Positions 53,077-64,000 of a DNA stretch of 64,000 nt are shown here, one piece after another. The DNA comes from Marinobacter sp. (GTDB taxonomy: Bacteria; Pseudomonadota; Gammaproteobacteria; Pseudomonadales; Oleiphilaceae): the NCBI GenBank assembly GCA_022565395.1, contig JAIUMV010000002.1, positions 1 through 64,000 of the forward strand. The letters run 5' to 3'. Under the pieces are notes generated by a model. That model saw only the letters and a list, made by a program, of their open reading frames with translations, was not told the DNA's origin and did not search any database. Both the position numbers and the translations under genes were made by a program. Positions within the stretch are counted from its first letter, which is position 1; each line of letters opens with the position of its first letter.

Positions 53077-53979
53077 ATGGAAAACTTCTACCTTATATTG
53101 ATTTATCTGGCCATTGGCGCCCTGCTACGACGGCTTCCGGCCATGCCGGACAACGCTGCCACGGTACTGAACATCTATGTGCTGTACGTTGCCTTACCCG
53201 CGCTCATTCTCAAGAGCCTGCCGGGCATCACGTTAAGCAGCAACCTCCTGATACCGGCTATTACCCCCTGGATTTTGTTGATCACCATGGCTGGCATCAT
53301 TTTACTGTTGGGCCGGACCTTGCAGTGGCGTCGCGAAGAAATTGGCGCGTTGCTGGTCATTGTGCCTCTGGGCAACACGGCCTTTCTCGGTTTCCCCATG
53401 ATCGATGCGCTGTTTGGCGCCGAAGCCATGCCCTATGCGCTGGTCTATGACCAGCTGGGTTCCTTTATCGCCCTGGCCACCTACGCCACCATAGTGGCGG
53501 CTTTCTACAGTCCAACCATGAGCGCGCCGAGTCGGCGTGCGGTAATCCTCAAGATTCTGACGTTCCCGTCCTTTGTGGCGCTGATTGCAGCACTGCTGAT
53601 ACGCAACAGCACCCTGCCACCACTGGCCAATACACTGATCGACAACCTGTCGGCCACGCTGGTTCCAGTCGTTATGATTGCGGTGGGTTATCAATTGAGT
53701 TTCCGTTTCACCCGCAGCGAACTATCCCCACTGGTGGGCGGCCTGACACTGAAACTGGCAGCCATGCCGTTGCTGACCTGGGTAGGCTGGACCCTGGCCG
53801 GACAACAGGGTATGGCGGTGAACATCAGCGTGTTTCAGGCCGCCATGCCGTCCATGATCTCTGCCGGCGCCGTTGCCATTATGGCAGGCCTGGCACCACG
53901 TCTGGTCAGCGGTGTAGTCGGGCTCGGCATTCTGATCAGCCTCTGCACCCTGCCCCTGCTGGCCTGGTTGCTGCAGTAG
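53077..53979 (+). CDS. AEC-family transporter (auxin efflux carrier type)
   Basis: A 300-aa inner-membrane protein with about ten hydrophobic spans (from MENFYLILIYLAIGALLRRLP to the closing LGILISLCTLPLLAWLL). The two five-span halves and the NTAFLGFPMIDALFG motif in the middle fit the AEC family, which exports or imports small carboxylic acids. The ATG at 53077 is chosen over a TTG at 53056. The substrate is unknown. A terminator and tRNA-Gly follow. Confidence 0.86.
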   Translation: MENFYLILIYLAIGALLRRLPAMPDNAATVLNIYVLYVALPALILKSLPGITLSSNLLIPAITPWILLITMAGIILLLGRTLQWRREEIGALLVIVPLGNTAFLGFPMIDALFGAEAMPYALVYDQLGSFIALATYATIVAAFYSPTMSAPSRRAVILKILTFPSFVALIAALLIRNSTLPPLANTLIDNLSATLVPVVMIAVGYQLSFRFTRSELSPLVGGLTLKLAAMPLLTWVGWTLAGQQGMAVNISVFQAAMPSMISAGAVAIMAGLAPRLVSGVVGLGILISLCTLPLLAWLLQ

Positions 53980-54030
53980 CCGCGCGCCTCTGCAGCGTCA
54001 CAAGCGCGCTTTCAGGATCTCTGAAACGCG

Positions 54031-54061
54031 AAAACCCGGCCGTGGTTAGCGACCGGGTTTT
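54031..54061. terminator. bidirectional terminator between AEC gene and tRNA-Gly
   Basis: AAAACCCGG (54031-54039) pairs with CCGGGTTTT (54053-54061). T-rich and A-rich ends make it usable from both directions. It lies about 50 bases past the transporter stop and directly after the tRNA in the minus direction. Confidence 0.85.
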
Positions 54062-54068
54062 CTGAATC

Positions 54069-54144
<76 letters not shown>

Positions 54145-54261
54145 TTTTCACGTGGGCGACGTTGCCTCCCAACGGCTGCGTATTCTACTGATACCGCTTG
54201 CTCCGTCAACAGTTTTTTTCAATTTTAAGGTGTCGCTGATGGCAGGATGCGGAGCGCGCCC

Positions 54262-55164
54262 TCACCAGTTAAAGATCTGGCTTTCACAATGCGTCTGATA
54301 GCGGACAGCGCTGCCATTAAGCAACAGTTCCAGTCCGTATCCACGGGCACTGGATGCGCCATAACGGGCATCGAGCGTACCGTCGGCCCGCAACCGCAAG
54401 TGCCCTGAGGTCGGGCAGCCACCGCTGTGGGTAAAACGCAACGGTGTTGGTGTTGAATAGCGTACAAAGCCCGCCAGGGCTGAGCTGACCAGATCGCCTC
54501 TTAGACTGGACTGGCGCACACCACCACTGTCTGACACCGCATAGTGCATATCTCTCAGTGCCACATAATGCTGGTCTACCACAAACTCCAGGGCCGCGAC
54601 CTGCAACGAGCCACTGGCACTTCCATGGCCGCCCTCACTGGCCCGCAGCTCCTGTGAACCTACTAATGCCAACGGTGCGCCACTGGCAACGACTGAGCCG
54701 TAGATATCAAACCGCTCGGTAATGGCGGTAGAACCAACAGCCGAGCCTGACCTCAGGGTCACCCGATAGTCACCATAAAGGCGTATAACACCAAAGTCCC
54801 GCGTGTCCGCCAGGCAGCCCATAAACTCATAGATCACCCTCTCATAACCGATGCCCTGCTGCTCACGAACAACTACCGTGCCGGCAGCCTCCGAGCAGAA
54901 CCCGCCATAACCACTCTGATGCTCTGCCGCATCCAGGATATCCGTCAGTAATAGCTGGATCTGCTGCAACTCCTGATACTCAGCCCCTGCAATGTCAAAG
55001 TCACCAAAAGCCCGGATAGCAGAGGGATACTGGCCAAACCCACGGGAATCCAGCACCAGTGGGGTTCGGGATTCACGCCATTCGCCACTTTCGACATAAC
55101 AGCCCGCCAGGGTCACGACCAAGCCTGCAACCATTACCAGACGCACAACCAAACCGTTTCTCAT
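54262..55164 (-). CDS. lipoprotein of unknown function
   Basis: A 300-aa protein with a lipoprotein signal (LVVTLAGC, Cys22). The mature part is beta-rich, with repeated motifs of alternating small and hydrophobic residues (VVREQQGIGYERVIYEFMGC; GDYRVTLRSGSAVGSTAITE) and few charged clusters. It has no recognised enzyme motif. The upstream gene katG is divergent, with a 363-base gap. I do not recognise the family. Confidence 0.72.
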   Translation of the reverse strand: MRNGLVVRLVMVAGLVVTLAGCYVESGEWRESRTPLVLDSRGFGQYPSAIRAFGDFDIAGAEYQELQQIQLLLTDILDAAEHQSGYGGFCSEAAGTVVVREQQGIGYERVIYEFMGCLADTRDFGVIRLYGDYRVTLRSGSAVGSTAITERFDIYGSVVASGAPLALVGSQELRASEGGHGSASGSLQVAALEFVVDQHYVALRDMHYAVSDSGGVRQSSLRGDLVSSALAGFVRYSTPTPLRFTHSGGCPTSGHLRLRADGTLDARYGASSARGYGLELLLNGSAVRYQTHCESQIFNW

Positions 55165-57720
<2,556 letters not shown>

Positions 57721-57735
57721 TCTGATACTGCGCGG

Positions 57736-57770
57736 GACACGGGCGCCGGGGTGGCGCCCGTGTCTTTTTT
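57736..57770 (+). terminator. terminator after katG
   Basis: GACACGGGCGCC (57736-57747), five-base loop, GGCGCCCGTGTC (57753-57764), then six T. A strong intrinsic terminator. Confidence 0.95.
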
Positions 57771-57796
57771 ACATAACAAGATGCGTTGTGTTTAGC

Positions 57797-58687
57797 CTAT
57801 CCCGGCGCCCGCCTGGCGCCTCTCAACATTCCCTGCAACAGCTCCTCGGCATCAAATTTGGTCAGCGCCTCGTCCGCTCCGACCTGACGGGCGTAACTGA
57901 CACTCATTTCACTGTTAAGGGAGGTGTGAAGAATAATGTAAGGCTGGTGAATCCCACTCTCATCCCGAACATTGAAGGTCAGTTCATAGCCATCAAGCCC
58001 CGGCATTTCAATATCGCTGACCAGAATATCCACCGGTCGCCCCTCCCCGTTGGCGGCCCTGATCATATCCAGCGCCTCCTGGCCGTTCGCTGTCATCAGA
58101 TAGGGAATACCCTTGCTGTCCAGCGCATCTGACAACTGTTTACGCGCCACCTGGGAATCGTCCACCAGCAAGATTCGCTGGGAGCGCAGGGTTTCCTGTT
58201 GCAGATCCGTGAGACTTACCGTGCCGGGCGCCACTGAATCCGGATAGACCTTGGACAGCAGCAACTCCACATCCAGCAACTGAATAATCTCGCCATCAAG
58301 ATCAATCAACCCAGTGATAAACACTTGCCCCCCCAGACTTTTTGGTGGTGGCATCACCTGTCTCCAGTTTGCTTCGATAATGCGTTGGACGCCGCGCACC
58401 AGAAATCCAATCTCTTTGCGCTGAACATCAGTAACGATAATGGAGCCCTTGGCCTTCTCGTCTTCGGTCAACGGGCGGCCGCCCACGGCTGCCGCCATGT
58501 CAATTACCGGCACGGCTGAACCACGAAACAGAATGGTACCCAGCACCGCCGGATGGCTGTGGGGCAATCGGGTCAAATGGGTGTAAGGGGTGATTTCCCG
58601 CACCTTTAGCGTGCCAATGGCAAAAGGGCGCTGGTTGTTCAGACTGAACAACAGTAACTTCTGTGGGAGCGCAGTTCTTTCAGGCAT
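57797..58687 (-). CDS. second CheV-type coupling protein (CheW + receiver)
   Basis: A 296-aa CheW-receiver hybrid. The CheW part (about 1-160) reads FAIGTLKVREITPYTHLTRL and FRGSAVPVIDMAAAVGGRPL. The receiver has ILLVDDSQVARKQLSDAL and the phospho-site ILVSDIEMPGLDGYEL. It clearly differs from the cheV at 4672, so this is a paralogue and not a recent copy. It is not next to other chemotaxis genes and may serve a different receptor class. Confidence 0.9.
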   Translation of the reverse strand: MPERTALPQKLLLFSLNNQRPFAIGTLKVREITPYTHLTRLPHSHPAVLGTILFRGSAVPVIDMAAAVGGRPLTEDEKAKGSIIVTDVQRKEIGFLVRGVQRIIEANWRQVMPPPKSLGGQVFITGLIDLDGEIIQLLDVELLLSKVYPDSVAPGTVSLTDLQQETLRSQRILLVDDSQVARKQLSDALDSKGIPYLMTANGQEALDMIRAANGEGRPVDILVSDIEMPGLDGYELTFNVRDESGIHQPYIILHTSLNSEMSVSYARQVGADEALTKFDAEELLQGMLRGARRAPG

Positions 58688-58741
58688 AAGCTCTCTATCT
58701 GGTACGTGACGGTAAACCCAGTTTACACAGGTAAAATTCCC

Positions 58742-58953
58742 TATAAAGAAATACTAGGCTTTTCTGAAGAATAGGAGTAAAGTGGGCTTGTTGGAAAGAG
58801 TTAGCAACGCATTTCATGAATAAGACGCTCAGGTAACACGTAGTACGTCCTGTTTTTGATTACGCCAGTTCATTGTTTCCGCATACCGCTGATCAGCCAC
58901 CATAACGATGGTTTGACAGCATTTTAAAAGATTTGAATTCAGGATAGTTATCT
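58742..58953 (+). promoter_or_regulatory. presumed long leader of the cold-shock gene
   Basis: TATAAA at 58742-58747 is a possible -10 that would give a leader of about 200 bases before the cold-shock start. Long folded leaders are known for cspA-type genes, where they sense temperature. No -35 is clear and I could not fold the leader, so this is inference. Confidence 0.3.
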
Positions 58954-59160
58954 ATGTCTACTGTTACCGGCACCGTCAAGTTCTTCAACGAAACCAAAGG
59001 CTTTGGCTTTATTACTCGTGAAGGCGGCCCCGACGTATTCGTTCACTTCAGCGCCATTCAGGGCAACGGCTTCAAAACTCTGGCTGAAGGCCAGCAAGTT
59101 GAGTTCACCGTGACCCAGGGCCAGAAAGGTCCTCAGGCCGAGAACGTTGTTGCTCTGTAA
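58954..59160 (+). CDS. cold-shock / RNA-chaperone protein (CspA family)
   Basis: A 68-aa single cold-shock domain. The RNA-binding motifs [12 protein letters not shown] (RNP1) and DVFVHFSAI (RNP2) are complete. It binds single-stranded RNA and DNA and melts RNA structures. Several paralogues are usual in this group and cannot be told apart here. It has AGGA before the start and an intrinsic terminator after it. Confidence 0.96.
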   Translation: MSTVTGTVKFFNETKGFGFITREGGPDVFVHFSAIQGNGFKTLAEGQQVEFTVTQGQKGPQAENVVAL

Positions 59161-59176
59161 TAACAGGCCAACATAG

Positions 59177-59203
59177 AAAAAGGCAGCTTCGGCTGCCTTT
59201 TTT
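59177..59203 (+). terminator. terminator after the cold-shock gene
   Basis: AAAAAGGCAGC, TTCG loop, GCTGCCTTTTTT. A tetraloop-capped stem with six T; a strong intrinsic terminator. Confidence 0.95.
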
Positions 59204-59226
59204 CGTTTCTGCGTTTACATCATCCC

Positions 59227-60993
59227 CTAACCAGATGCCAGCCTGAGCGCCAGGCCGGAATGACGTAGTACCTGTTGTTCCACACCCCCGCACCATACCG
59301 TTTCCGAACCACAGATCTCCAGATAGGTTTTCGCCCGGGTCATTCCGGTATACAGCAATTCCCGGGATAACATGGGGTGCGGTGATTCCGGCAGCACCAT
59401 GGCAACGCGAGTAAATTCAGACCCCTGGGTTTTGTGAATGGTCATGGCGTAAACCGTCTCATGCTCCGGCAACCGCCCGGGCGCCATGGGGCGAAAGTCC
59501 TCACCCTCCGGGAACCAGGCCATCAGCTGCCCCTGGTCATCCGGCCATATCAGGCCGATATCACCGTTATAAAGACCCAGCTCGTACTGATTGCGGGTGA
59601 TCATAATGGGCTGCCCTCTAAAAAAAGACTTACCCGTCGGATTCACGCGTGCGACTACCATGCGGTTGATGGCATCCACACCCCGCGGGCCGTTCCTTAC
59701 CGGGCTGAGAATACGAAACTGTGCCAGAGCCTCAAAGGCGGCCGGGACATCTTCAAACTGTGGAATCGGTCGATAATAGGCTTCCACCCAATTTGCCAGG
59801 ACACTGCTAAAGCGGTCATCCTCAATCCAGTGCAAATCAGCGAGCCCTGAGTGCAGGATTGCCATACTCTCCACTGCGGCACCATTAAGAACGGCGTTAG
59901 CCAGGCGCCCAATCCCGCCTTCACCATCAAATCGCCGGCTGCGCCGGAGCAGACTCAGGTGATCACCCAGACCTGCCGCTGACTGCTCCAGGTGAATGCC
60001 CAGGCTGGCCAACTGGGCTATTCGCCCCTCGCTATAGCCAGGATGTGCGCCCCCGGCAAGATCAGCAAGGACCGACCCGGCAGCGACCGATGGTAACTGA
60101 TTGGCATCCCCCAGTAAGATCACCCGGCATTGTGCCGGCAACGCCCGGAACAAACGAGCCATCATGGGTAAATCCACCATCGAGACCTCGTCCACCACCA
60201 GAATATCCAGCGCCAGCGGATGATCCTGGTGGTGACGGAACTGCAGGCTGTGGGGTATCACACCCAATAGCCGGTGCAAGGTACTGCCCTGGTCCGGAAT
60301 GGCGTCCAGCACCGGTCGCGGCACCAGGTCGTGTAACTGCACCTTCGCCAGGGACACGGATTCTGCCAGCCGTTGAGCAGCTTTGCCGGTGGGTGCCGCC
60401 ATGCGCACCACCAGCCGCTCTGGCTGGCCCTGCCCGAGACAGTCAATCAAACAGGCCAGCAACCGGGTTACGGTATAGGTTTTGCCTGTTCCCGGCCCGC
60501 CAGCTACCACCGAGAAGGCCTGAAACAAGGCATTGGCGGCCGCCACTTTCTGCCAATCGGGTTCCGTTTGCTCTGGCGCTCGCGGAAACAGCGTATCAAG
60601 CATTTCCCGGGACCGTGATACATCAGGCACCGCCAGAGACTGCAGCCGCTGCTTGAGCGCCGCAGCCAGCTCTGTTTCAAATTGCCAGTAACGCCGCAGA
60701 TAGAGCCGCTGGTGCTCAAACACCAAGGGGGTGTGATCTTCAGGACGCAGGGGCAGCTTGCTCAGCCTGTCCAGCCATTCAGGCAACACTGGCATAACAA
60801 ACGGCTGTTCACTGCCGTCATTAACAGGCTGCCCGCTCCACCGGGCGAGATGCAGACAGGCATGGCCCTGCTGCAGGGACTGACTGGTGGCCATCAGGGT
60901 ATGCCGGAACCAGGGCTCATCGCACCCATAGAAGTGGGTTAGATGCTCTGCCAGAGCCTGATCCAGATGACTGACATCCATAGGCTGTTTCAC
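59227..60993 (-). CDS. recD: RecD, exodeoxyribonuclease V alpha subunit
   Basis: A 588-aa 5'-3' helicase of the RecBCD complex. The P-loop is GGPGTGKT (165-172), Walker B/motif II is LVVDEVSMVDLPMM, and later motifs include ILLGDANQLPSVAAGSVLADL and the closing AMTIHKTQGSEFTRV. It starts with GTG and shares four bases (GTGA) with the end of recB. RecD lets RecBCD degrade DNA until Chi and regulates RecA loading. Confidence 0.95.
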   Translation of the reverse strand: MKQPMDVSHLDQALAEHLTHFYGCDEPWFRHTLMATSQSLQQGHACLHLARWSGQPVNDGSEQPFVMPVLPEWLDRLSKLPLRPEDHTPLVFEHQRLYLRRYWQFETELAAALKQRLQSLAVPDVSRSREMLDTLFPRAPEQTEPDWQKVAAANALFQAFSVVAGGPGTGKTYTVTRLLACLIDCLGQGQPERLVVRMAAPTGKAAQRLAESVSLAKVQLHDLVPRPVLDAIPDQGSTLHRLLGVIPHSLQFRHHQDHPLALDILVVDEVSMVDLPMMARLFRALPAQCRVILLGDANQLPSVAAGSVLADLAGGAHPGYSEGRIAQLASLGIHLEQSAAGLGDHLSLLRRSRRFDGEGGIGRLANAVLNGAAVESMAILHSGLADLHWIEDDRFSSVLANWVEAYYRPIPQFEDVPAAFEALAQFRILSPVRNGPRGVDAINRMVVARVNPTGKSFFRGQPIMITRNQYELGLYNGDIGLIWPDDQGQLMAWFPEGEDFRPMAPGRLPEHETVYAMTIHKTQGSEFTRVAMVLPESPHPMLSRELLYTGMTRAKTYLEICGSETVWCGGVEQQVLRHSGLALRLASG

Positions 60994-63900
60994 GCGGATA
61001 CCTCACTGCCCAGAAAAAATGCATCAAGCGCTTCGAGAGCGCCTATATCCGCTGGCCGATGGTATATACCGGTATCGTGATCCCGGTGCATCCCTCGCAA
61101 ATAGAGGTAGTGCACACCGCCCAGGTGGCGCTGCGGATCATAGTCTGGCAAACGGCTGCGGAGATAGCGATGCAACGCCAGGGTATAGAGCAGGTATTGC
61201 AAGTCATAATAGTTCTGCTGCACGTTACGGGTCAGCGCCTCTGGGTGATAGTCCGTCAGCCGGTCACCCAGGTGGGAGGACTTGTAATCCACCAGGTAAT
61301 AGCGCCCCTGCCAGTGGTAAATAAGATCGATAAAGCCGTGCATCATACCGTTCAGGCGCTGGGGCGTGGGCAGCGCCGCCACTGACGTCCCCCGATGGGC
61401 GGCCAGTATGCGGGCCAGTTCTCCACGTTGCATACCCGCCGCCATGGGGAAGTAGAACTCGGTTTCCCGCAGTGTGTGCCGGTTGGCCAAGGCGCCCAGG
61501 CTGGCACCCCCAGGCAGCGGCGTTGTCAGCAGGTGCGCCAGCCAATCCCGCATGCCCTCTTTCCAGTCCAGGTCAGGCGGCAACAGGTTGGGGTAACCGC
61601 GTTCAGCCTGCTCCAGTGCGAGACCATAGTCCGGCTGCTGGAAGTCCAGATCCTCCAGCAGGTCATGCAGCAGGTTACCCGCCTCCGCGCCACGGGCGAG
61701 CAGGAATCGCAACTCAGCGGCCGCGCTGCTCACCTCGCTGGTTTCAACGCTGGTTTCACCATCCCGATCCGGTGTCGACAGGCCACCGTGACGCAGGTTA
61801 CGGGTGAGCGCTGAAAAGGAGGACAACCACCAGTCACGTTCAATACATCCGGTAAACCGGGCCGCCACCGGGGGTTCGGTAGCCACCTGCTCAGACACCC
61901 AATCGCTGGCGGGGGGTATATGGTCAATGACCAGCGCGGCACAGGCGCCCTCCTCCTCCATCTCTTTCACCCGCTGGCTCAAAGCAGGCCAGTCCCGGGT
62001 GCCGCAGCACAAGGCCAGAGGTGAATTGCCGACATTATTGAAGGGGGCTGCCAACAGATAAACCCGTTTTTCGCCCCGGGTGGCACCCACGTAAAGCAGA
62101 CGAATGTCCTCTGCGGCCTGTTCCTCTTCATACAGCGACAGCTGCAGCGGCGTGGGTTCGAGGGCACGGTGTGCACGGTAGTCCTGACGGCTGTGATAGC
62201 GCACCATTTTAGGCTTGTTTCGGCTCCGGTCGCGACCATAGCTCACAAAAGGCAGGAACACGATAGGATACTCAAGACCCTTGGAGCCATGCAGCGTCAC
62301 CAGGCGAATCAACTCTCCGTCACTCTCCAGTCGCAGCTGCTGAGTTTCGCTGGCGTTACGCCCATCGGCTTCGAGCCTGGACTGGTCAAACCAATGCATC
62401 AGCGCCTGGGGTTGGCGATGTCGTTGACTGGCTTCCTGCAGCAATTCCAACAAATGGAGCCCATTGGTCAGCACCCGCTCGTGGCGTTCCGGTGCGGGAT
62501 GCAGGCTGCGTTGATACAGGCTGAGGGCCATCTTCATAAAGCCTTGCTGGAACCACTGTTCCCTCAGTTGCGCCACCCATTCTGTGGTCCGTGCCCAGGC
62601 GTGGTCATCTTGTTTCAGATTCGCAAGGGCCTGAGCATCATGGCCCATCCAGGGGGTCGCCAGCGCCGCTATCAACTGACGGTCATCCTCCAGATGCAGA
62701 ATGCCGTTGAGGGCCTGAAACAAACTGTCGGATTCCGGGCTGGTGAGGACATTATCCTGTGCACTAAGGTATACCGCCTCCAGGCCGTAATGCCGAAGCG
62801 CCTGCTGCATGGTGTTGGCCTCATGCCGGTCACGCACCAGGATGGCTATATCACCGGGACTGACGGCGCGATCATCATGTCGCGCCTCTGCCAGTAGCCG
62901 GGTGATTTCCACCGCCGTCCAATGGGCCAGGGGCTCCATGCCTTCCCGGGCGTAACTGTCGCCCTTGCTGCTCAACCCCGTCATGCTCTCGTTGGCAGGC
63001 AACAGACACCACTGGAAGTCTCCACGGCGGGCTGGGTCCTGCAGCCCCCTGCGATCCTGGCGCCCGGCATTCACCGGGTGATAGCGTATACCAAAACCAA
63101 ACACCTCCCGCCCCTGCTCCGCTCTCAGGCTGGCGCCGTAAAACAAACGGTTGTAACCGGTGATGACCCCGCAGGTGGAGCGGTAGTTGGTATCCATGAC
63201 CCACTGGTAGTCAGCATCATCCCGGGCCTGTAGATAAGCAAATACGTCACCTCCACGAAAACCGTAAATAGCCTGTTTCGGGTCGCCAATCATGCACAGC
63301 AGCAAGCCTCGCTCACGGGCTGCACCGTAGATGGCATCGAGAATGGCGTATTGGTCGGGATCGGTATCCTGAAACTCGTCCACCAGCGCGGCAGGAAACT
63401 GCTGGCCCAGAGCGGCGGCCAACTGTGGCCCGGTGTCCGGCGCCAGCAGATGTGTCCGCAACCTTTGGATCAGATCACTGAAATCGAGCTGGTCCAGCCG
63501 GTCCTTGGCGGTCGCCAGGTGTTCGCGGGCATAATGAATGCCCTGCAGAGCCCACCGGGCGCGTGTCGCTCGCACCACATCGCCGAGGCGATCCAGCAGC
63601 AAAGCCAACGCTGGCATGGCCTGTTGTTTTTTGGCGGTGCTCATCACATCCTTGGCCGATAGCCGCTCCGCCAGAATGGCGGCAAATCCGGGTTGCCAGG
63701 GCTGCGCAACCAGTTCCGTCAGGGTGTCCATGCTGGCCTGCGCCTGGGCCTTGCTGTCGGCAGTACGCTTGGCGTTGACCTGAAGTTTCTGAAAGTGCAG
63801 AGCCTCCTCAGGCCAGGCGTCCTGCAGGCTGCGCCAGGTTATGGCCATGTCCGGCATCTCGGGGACGTCCAGTAACTCACTGTCGGCGATGATATGGGCC

Positions 63901-64000
63901 CACTCGCGGAAGAAGGCGTCTGGGCTGTCCCAGTAGCTGTAGAGTTCAGCAAAGTCTGCCTGGAGGCTTTGCTGGCGGTACCAGTCCTGCAGTGCTTCAA
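60990..64000 (-). CDS. recB: RecB, exodeoxyribonuclease V beta subunit (5' part missing)
   Basis: About 1003 codons of recB. The frame is open to the window edge, so the ATG at 63857 is internal and the N-terminal P-loop lies outside. Visible helicase motifs are LVDEFQDTDPDQYAILD and MIGDPKQAIYGFRGGDVF, then VTLHGSKGLEYPIVFLPF. The C-terminal nuclease domain has DLIYHWQGRYYLVDYKSSH with its catalytic Asp/Lys. It processes double-strand breaks with RecC and RecD; recC would lie upstream, outside the window. Confidence 0.95.
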   Translation of the reverse strand, partial: EALQDWYRQQSLQADFAELYSYWDSPDAFFREWAHIIADSELLDVPEMPDMAITWRSLQDAWPEEALHFQKLQVNAKRTADSKAQAQASMDTLTELVAQPWQPGFAAILAERLSAKDVMSTAKKQQAMPALALLLDRLGDVVRATRARWALQGIHYAREHLATAKDRLDQLDFSDLIQRLRTHLLAPDTGPQLAAALGQQFPAALVDEFQDTDPDQYAILDAIYGAARERGLLLCMIGDPKQAIYGFRGGDVFAYLQARDDADYQWVMDTNYRSTCGVITGYNRLFYGASLRAEQGREVFGFGIRYHPVNAGRQDRRGLQDPARRGDFQWCLLPANESMTGLSSKGDSYAREGMEPLAHWTAVEITRLLAEARHDDRAVSPGDIAILVRDRHEANTMQQALRHYGLEAVYLSAQDNVLTSPESDSLFQALNGILHLEDDRQLIAALATPWMGHDAQALANLKQDDHAWARTTEWVAQLREQWFQQGFMKMALSLYQRSLHPAPERHERVLTNGLHLLELLQEASQRHRQPQALMHWFDQSRLEADGRNASETQQLRLESDGELIRLVTLHGSKGLEYPIVFLPFVSYGRDRSRNKPKMVRYHSRQDYRAHRALEPTPLQLSLYEEEQAAEDIRLLYVGATRGEKRVYLLAAPFNNVGNSPLALCCGTRDWPALSQRVKEMEEEGACAALVIDHIPPASDWVSEQVATEPPVAARFTGCIERDWWLSSFSALTRNLRHGGLSTPDRDGETSVETSEVSSAAAELRFLLARGAEAGNLLHDLLEDLDFQQPDYGLALEQAERGYPNLLPPDLDWKEGMRDWLAHLLTTPLPGGASLGALANRHTLRETEFYFPMAAGMQRGELARILAAHRGTSVAALPTPQRLNGMMHGFIDLIYHWQGRYYLVDYKSSHLGDRLTDYHPEALTRNVQQNYYDLQYLLYTLALHRYLRSRLPDYDPQRHLGGVHYLYLRGMHRDHDTGIYHRPADIGALEALDAFFLGSEVSA

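Noticed and set aside
60990-63857. ATG at 63857 taken as the recB start
   Set aside because: The frame stays open to the window edge with helicase-like sequence and the N-terminal P-loop is missing, so this methionine is internal.

Overview
The window is a stretch of moderately GC-rich chromosome from a flagellated, aerobic gammaproteobacterium. Gene content and order resemble the Pseudomonas / Marinobacter / Alcanivorax group: flgA-flgM-flgN beside cheV-cheR, GntR-smc-zipA-ligA, gltA divergent from sdhCDAB-sucAB-lpd-sucCD, topA next to fadBA, an Uup-type ABC-F gene, and recBD. I cannot fix the genus. I see no insertion sequence, prophage, CRISPR array or plasmid-like segment. Almost everything is conserved core genome.

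Layout. 1-3.2 kb: a dyad-rich 115-base stretch, a fructosamine-kinase-like gene that lacks the usual N-terminus, an isochorismatase-fold hydrolase, and an HD-GYP c-di-GMP phosphodiesterase followed by a coding-like 51-codon frame without a normal start. 3.2-8.2 kb: flavin reductase, cheR and cheV on the minus strand, diverging from flgA, flgM and flgN. flgA has a good sigma-54 promoter and flgM a textbook sigma-28 promoter. Next to them is a membrane protein with a complete MshEN c-di-GMP-binding domain. 8.3-14.3 kb: exported cyclophilin, mnmC, a CBS protein and a large lipoprotein. 14.5-22 kb: GntR-smc-zipA-ligA (minus). 22.2-27 kb: a diguanylate cyclase, then trpS-scpA-scpB-rluB (minus). 27.1-38.5 kb: the TCA-cycle block sdhCDAB, sucAB, lpd, sucCD (all minus), divergent from gltA at 39.1 kb. 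40.4-49.4 kb: a beta-hydroxyacid dehydrogenase, topA, fadBA, a periplasmic protein and a UspA protein. 49.4-55.2 kb: a Cys-rich conserved protein, an Uup-type ABC-F ATPase, a MOSC protein, an AEC transporter, tRNA-Gly(GCC) and a lipoprotein. 55.5-59.2 kb: katG, a second cheV and a cold-shock gene. 59.2-64 kb: recD and the 3' part of recB, which runs off the window.

How the parts work together. The sdh/suc/lpd genes plus gltA encode citrate synthase, 2-oxoglutarate dehydrogenase (with its own E3), succinyl-CoA synthetase and succinate dehydrogenase. fadBA supplies acetyl-CoA from fatty acids. SMC, ScpA and ScpB (in two separate operons) form the condensin; ZipA and LigA tie the smc operon to division and replication. 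Cyclic-di-GMP appears three times: a degrading enzyme (HD-GYP), a making enzyme (GGDEF with an inhibitory site) and a predicted membrane receptor (MshEN), the last beside flagellar genes.

The least explained items are the MshEN membrane protein, the start-less frame after the HD-GYP gene, the truncated fructosamine kinase, and several perfect dyads that look like operators before the GGDEF, HD-GYP, fadB and sdh genes. All functional calls come from reading motifs in the sequence; no database search was possible.
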